Notes under the pieces: model-generated
What the model saw: only the letters and a program-made list of their open reading frames with translations
Told to the model about the DNA's origin: nothing
Database searches by the model: none
Program-made: the position numbers and the translations under genes
In this document: piece by piece, positions 61,139 to 64,000 of the stretch
How positions within the stretch are numbered: position 1 is the first letter of the stretch
Layout of the letters: each line of letters starts with the position of its first letter
Assembly: GCA_934661375.1 (NCBI GenBank)
Contig: CAKUJH010000006.1
Span: 1 to 64,000 of the forward strand
DNA from: an uncultured Victivallales bacterium
GTDB lineage: Bacteria; Verrucomicrobiota; Lentisphaeria; Victivallales; UBA1829
Length of the DNA: 64,000 nt
Reading direction: 5' to 3'

Positions 61139-63469
61139 ATGGCTATCATCGGAAAAGTGGAAAAAAAAGACTGGCGGGTGCGGCTGCTGAATCTGGCGAT
61201 CCATGCCGTTCTGCTGCTGGGCGCGGCGGCCATGGTCTATCCGCTTCTGCTCATGATTTCCGGTTCGTTCAAGAGCGATGTGGATTTCTATGAATTTTCC
61301 CTGATGCCGAAATTCATTTACGATGACACTCTGCTGTTCAAGAAACATCTGCTGACCAAATACAATGCACAGAATGTAGTGCTGTTCAACGATTTCCGTC
61401 TCCCGGTAGGGGCTTTGAACAATCTGCCCGTCCCGGAATCCGTCTCCCGCCCCCGCTATGACGACTACAAGCAGTTTCTGAACGGAATCCGCAGGAATAA
61501 ACCCCACTACTGGCGCTGTATCGGCATGGCGTATGAAAACGGTGTTGTCCCGCTCACTCTGCGCGATTACCGCGCCTGGCTGGTCCGGAAATACGGAGCC
61601 GGAACGCAGGGGCTTGTCGCGCTCAACGCCGCTTACGGCACCAGCCACGCAGTCTGGGATTCCGTTGCCCTGCCCTCCGAACTGTTCCTCAGCCGGCGTG
61701 CCGCCACGGATTATGAAAGCAGCCCGTTCCTGCGCGACCTGCTGGAGTTCAAAAATACGCAGATCAATTATCTTCATACCGGCTGGACCGATATTGATGC
61801 GCCGTTCACAGCCCGTCTGCGCACCCGTTACGCCAACCGGCTCGATGCCCTCAACCGCGACCTCGGCACCGATTACAACACCTGGAATGAAATCACACTC
61901 CCGCTGGATAATCCGGCAGACCAGCCCCGGCTGGCTTCTCTGTGGCGGCATTACATCAATGACGAAGTGAACCCTGTGTTCCTGCGTCTCGATCCCGCCG
62001 CAGCTCCGCACTGGCGCACCTTCCTGAAGAAAAAATACAACAGCGATCTGCTCTCGCTCAACCGGATGCACGATTCCGCCTTCGATTCCTTCGACTCTCT
62101 GGTCATGCCGGAATCCGCGCCCCGCGCCGGACAACTCAACAGCGACTGGAATTATTTCATTCTGGAAATTCTGCCCTCGCAGTTCATTCACCTGCAAACT
62201 CTTTCCGGCGAATACCGTAAATGGCTGAAAGAACGTTATAAAACACTGGACAGACTGAATCAGGAATTTGAACTGGGTTTCAAATCATTTGAATCCATTC
62301 CTCTGCCTGCCTCCGCAGTTACGGACAACCTGCGAAAACAGCGGGACTGGCGGAAATTCGTCGAATCTGTCAACCCGGAGGAAACCGGGCTGTCCCGCAA
62401 CGCCATCAGTGATTTCCGCAGCTTCATTTCATCCAGATTCAAACAGGGCGTCCGGGTCGATTACAAGGAAATCTCCCTCATCTTCAAACATGATGTAACC
62501 CGGAAAAATGAAATTCCGTTCTACACCGAATTTCCGTCCGCTCCGGAAATTTCCTCCAGAGTCAAGGATCTTTATCTGGAATTCATCACCCGTCCGGAAA
62601 ACGCAGACTACCGCACAATCACCCACCCGGAAAAACTGAAAAAGGCATGGGTCCGCTTCCTCCGCGAAACCTACAAAGACGATCTCCATGCCCTGAACAG
62701 CGCATGGAGCTGTATCTATACCGACTGGAACAGAATCTCTCCGCCGACCGCCGAATACGAATGGTTCAATGTCATCGACAACCGGGTCATGCTGATCAAG
62801 GAATATCTCAAGCGCAATTATCTGATGGTGTTCGATACCATCCAGACCAACGGTTTTGCCGCGGAAAACACCCTTATCTACTGTCTGCTGGCGGTACTGG
62901 CATCCCTGCTGGTGAATCCGCTCTGCGCCTACGGACTTTCCCGGTTCAAAATGGCGCCCGCCTACAAGATTCTGCTGTTCCTGATGCTCCCGATGGCTTT
63001 CCCTGCCATGGTGCTGGGCATTCCGCAGTTCCTGCTGATCAAAAACCTCGGTCTGCTGAACACCTTTGCGGCATTGATTCTCCCGACCATGGCGAACGGA
63101 TATATGATTTTCCTGCTCAAAGGATTTTTCGACAGTCTCCCGCGGGAACTGTTCGAATCCGCCGCCATTGACGGCGCAGGGGAATGGACCGTATTCTGGA
63201 ATGTCGCCATGAGTCTCTCCACGCCGATTCTTTCTGTGCTGGCGCTGAACACATTCACGGCGGCGTACGGCAACTTCATGATGGCGTTCCTGCTGTGTCA
63301 GGATCAATCCATGTGGACCATGATGGTTTACCTTTATCAGCTTCAGATGAGTTCCAGTCAGGCAGTGGGTTTCGCGGCGCTGATCATTGCCGCCATCCCG
63401 ACCCTGCTGGTGTTTATATTCTGTCAGAACATTATCATCAAAGGCATTGTCGTTCCAACCGAAAAATAG
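61139..63469 (+). CDS. MalG-type ABC permease with about 520-residue repeat-containing loop insertion
   Basis: This 776-residue protein is more than twice the usual MalG length (about 280). Helix 1 lies at 21-43 and the normal MalG continuation SGSFKSDVDFYEFS follows. The permease resumes near 560-575 with NYLMVF, ENTLIYCLLAVLASLLVN and the EAA loop LFESAAIDGAGEWTVFWNV at 671-689. Between them lies an insertion in the first periplasmic loop, made of about seven degenerate repeats (starting near residues 67, 144, 224, 291, 359, 426 and 503). Each has the form (W/Y)R-x-x-L-x-x-KY-x3-L-x-x-LN followed by F-x-S-x-x-x-P. No frameshift is visible. It pairs with the SBP-permease fusion upstream. Confidence 0.85.
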   Translation: MAIIGKVEKKDWRVRLLNLAIHAVLLLGAAAMVYPLLLMISGSFKSDVDFYEFSLMPKFIYDDTLLFKKHLLTKYNAQNVVLFNDFRLPVGALNNLPVPESVSRPRYDDYKQFLNGIRRNKPHYWRCIGMAYENGVVPLTLRDYRAWLVRKYGAGTQGLVALNAAYGTSHAVWDSVALPSELFLSRRAATDYESSPFLRDLLEFKNTQINYLHTGWTDIDAPFTARLRTRYANRLDALNRDLGTDYNTWNEITLPLDNPADQPRLASLWRHYINDEVNPVFLRLDPAAAPHWRTFLKKKYNSDLLSLNRMHDSAFDSFDSLVMPESAPRAGQLNSDWNYFILEILPSQFIHLQTLSGEYRKWLKERYKTLDRLNQEFELGFKSFESIPLPASAVTDNLRKQRDWRKFVESVNPEETGLSRNAISDFRSFISSRFKQGVRVDYKEISLIFKHDVTRKNEIPFYTEFPSAPEISSRVKDLYLEFITRPENADYRTITHPEKLKKAWVRFLRETYKDDLHALNSAWSCIYTDWNRISPPTAEYEWFNVIDNRVMLIKEYLKRNYLMVFDTIQTNGFAAENTLIYCLLAVLASLLVNPLCAYGLSRFKMAPAYKILLFLMLPMAFPAMVLGIPQFLLIKNLGLLNTFAALILPTMANGYMIFLLKGFFDSLPRELFESAAIDGAGEWTVFWNVAMSLSTPILSVLALNTFTAAYGNFMMAFLLCQDQSMWTMMVYLYQLQMSSSQAVGFAALIIAAIPTLLVFIFCQNIIIKGIVVPTEK
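61334..62746 (+). repeat. Coding tandem repeats in the MalG-type permease loop
   Basis: About seven units of 67-80 residues. Best copies: YRAWLVRKYGAGTQGLVALN (from 144), TARLRTRYANRLDALNRDLG (from 225), WRTFLKKKYNSDLLSLNRMH (from 292), YRKWLKERYKTLDRLNQEFE (from 359) and WVRFLRETYKDDLHALNSAW (from 504). Copies near 67 and 426 are more degenerate. Each repeat ends in a short segment closing with Pro. Confidence 0.75.
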
Positions 63470-63491
63470 TGCAGGAGAAAGGAGCTGCTTT

Positions 63492-64000
63492 ATGAAACAC
63501 ATAAACAAAATCAGACATTTCACGCTGGTGGAAATCATGACGGTGATTGTAATTGCCGCAATTCTGTTTGCCATCGGGATTCCGGCATTCTCAACCATGA
63601 TTCAGGGAAACAACATGACCGTTGCCGTCCGCCAGCTTTCCGCCAAAATTCAGGCGGCACGCGCCTATGCCGTAACCAACCGCTGCAAAGTGGCGGTGCT
63701 GCTCCTCGAAACAGACGGGGATCAGGCGAATCCGGATTACTGTTACTCCGCTTACCGGGTATGCGTCGTGGATGACAGCAGCAATGCTTTCCAGGAATGG
63801 ATCGCCGATGAAGACTGGAAAACTCTGCCCAAAGGCGTTTACCGGGATTCCGTTTCCGGAACCACTGCGGTTTCCGGAGTAGACACCAGCGCCGTCAGTG
63901 CCAATACGTCCGTGCAGTCGGTCAATGCTCTGCTGTTCAAAAAGAACGGACAATTGGAAAATGCCGGCACTATTGATCTGAAACAGGGAAGATATTTGAA
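63492..64000 (+). CDS. GspH-like type II pseudopilin, partial at window end
   Basis: The gene starts at ATG 63492 with GGAG upstream and runs open to the last base, about 169 residues so far. MKHINKIRHFTLVEIMTVIV gives a prepilin leader with the conserved Glu at +5 and a following hydrophobic helix. The next part (VRQLSAKIQAARAYAVTNR) matches GspH/FimT-type minor pseudopilins rather than the DUF1559-like pilins elsewhere in the window. It lies 22 bases after the permease, so it may be in the same transcript. It should be processed by prepilin peptidase and act in a type II secretion or pilus system. Confidence 0.85.
   Translation, partial: MKHINKIRHFTLVEIMTVIVIAAILFAIGIPAFSTMIQGNNMTVAVRQLSAKIQAARAYAVTNRCKVAVLLLETDGDQANPDYCYSAYRVCVVDDSSNAFQEWIADEDWKTLPKGVYRDSVSGTTAVSGVDTSAVSANTSVQSVNALLFKKNGQLENAGTIDLKQGRYL

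Noticed and set aside
61139..63469. Frameshift or assembly chimera joining a permease to another gene
   Set aside because: The reading frame is continuous, codon use is even, and both permease parts are in the correct order around the insertion.

Overview
The window looks like a chromosome segment of an anaerobic, glycan-degrading bacterium of the Lentisphaerae (Victivallis-like). The evidence is two pilin-like proteins with the prepilin motif FTLIELLVVIAIIAILA and a C-terminal H-x9-DG-type signature, a DUF1501 Tat protein, several large exported CBM9/TIM-barrel proteins, and an oxygen-defence operon of desulfoferrodoxin, flavodiiron protein and rubredoxin. This placement is inferred from gene content; no rRNA or tRNA gene was found, and I saw no CRISPR array or prophage.

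Layout. 1-7.7 kb: acyl-CoA synthetase, membrane esterase plus aroA, yajC-secDF. 7.7-11.5 kb: a GNAT-like protein and a short UvrA paralogue. 11.5-18.8 kb: a scarred region with fragments of aldose-1-epimerase, KDPG-type aldolase, a GH31 glycosidase and an IS630 transposase. These surround an intact block of GntR/LacI regulator, pilin-like protein, exported protein and CBM9 protein. 19-24.3 kb: a second pilin-like/exported protein/TIM-barrel/amidohydrolase block. 24.4-26.6 kb: divergent PocR-AraC regulator and FAD oxidoreductase. 26.6-29.6 kb: RRM protein, small membrane protein, MarR-MATE. 29.7-34.4 kb: a four-gene redox operon (SDR, FAD protein, XRE-cupin, OYE-like). 34.4-48.6 kb: mostly housekeeping (Rrf2, Bax-inhibitor, glgB, hemW, release-factor-like, COG2509, purF-like, Nudix, hisG, flavin reductase, Gfo/Idh, uup). 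48.6-52.2 kb: AraC regulator divergent from DUF4832 and GNAT genes. 52.2-56.4 kb: oxygen-defence operon, DUF1501, DtxR. 56.7-64 kb: a lipid-linked-sugar glycosyltransferase-like protein, an unusual two-protein sugar ABC importer, and a GspH-like pseudopilin cut by the window end.

Most unusual system: the importer at 58.6-63.5 kb. Its first protein fuses a complete solute-binding domain to a MalF-type permease. Its second is a MalG-type permease whose loop after the first membrane helix is expanded by about 520 residues and built of about seven degenerate repeats of 67-80 residues. The repeats resemble the KY..L..LN...G stretch that I associate with GH42-type enzymes. No ATPase is encoded beside them within the window.

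Regulation is legible from sequence. About a dozen promoters fit TTGnnn-N16/17-TATATT, so TATATT rather than TATAAT seems to be the common -10 box here. Several regulators have a plausible operator beside them: 18-bp direct repeats for the GntR/LacI regulator, and palindromes beside the AraC, MarR and XRE-cupin systems. The purF-like gene has a sigma-54-like promoter preceded by two 11-bp direct repeats 32 bp apart.
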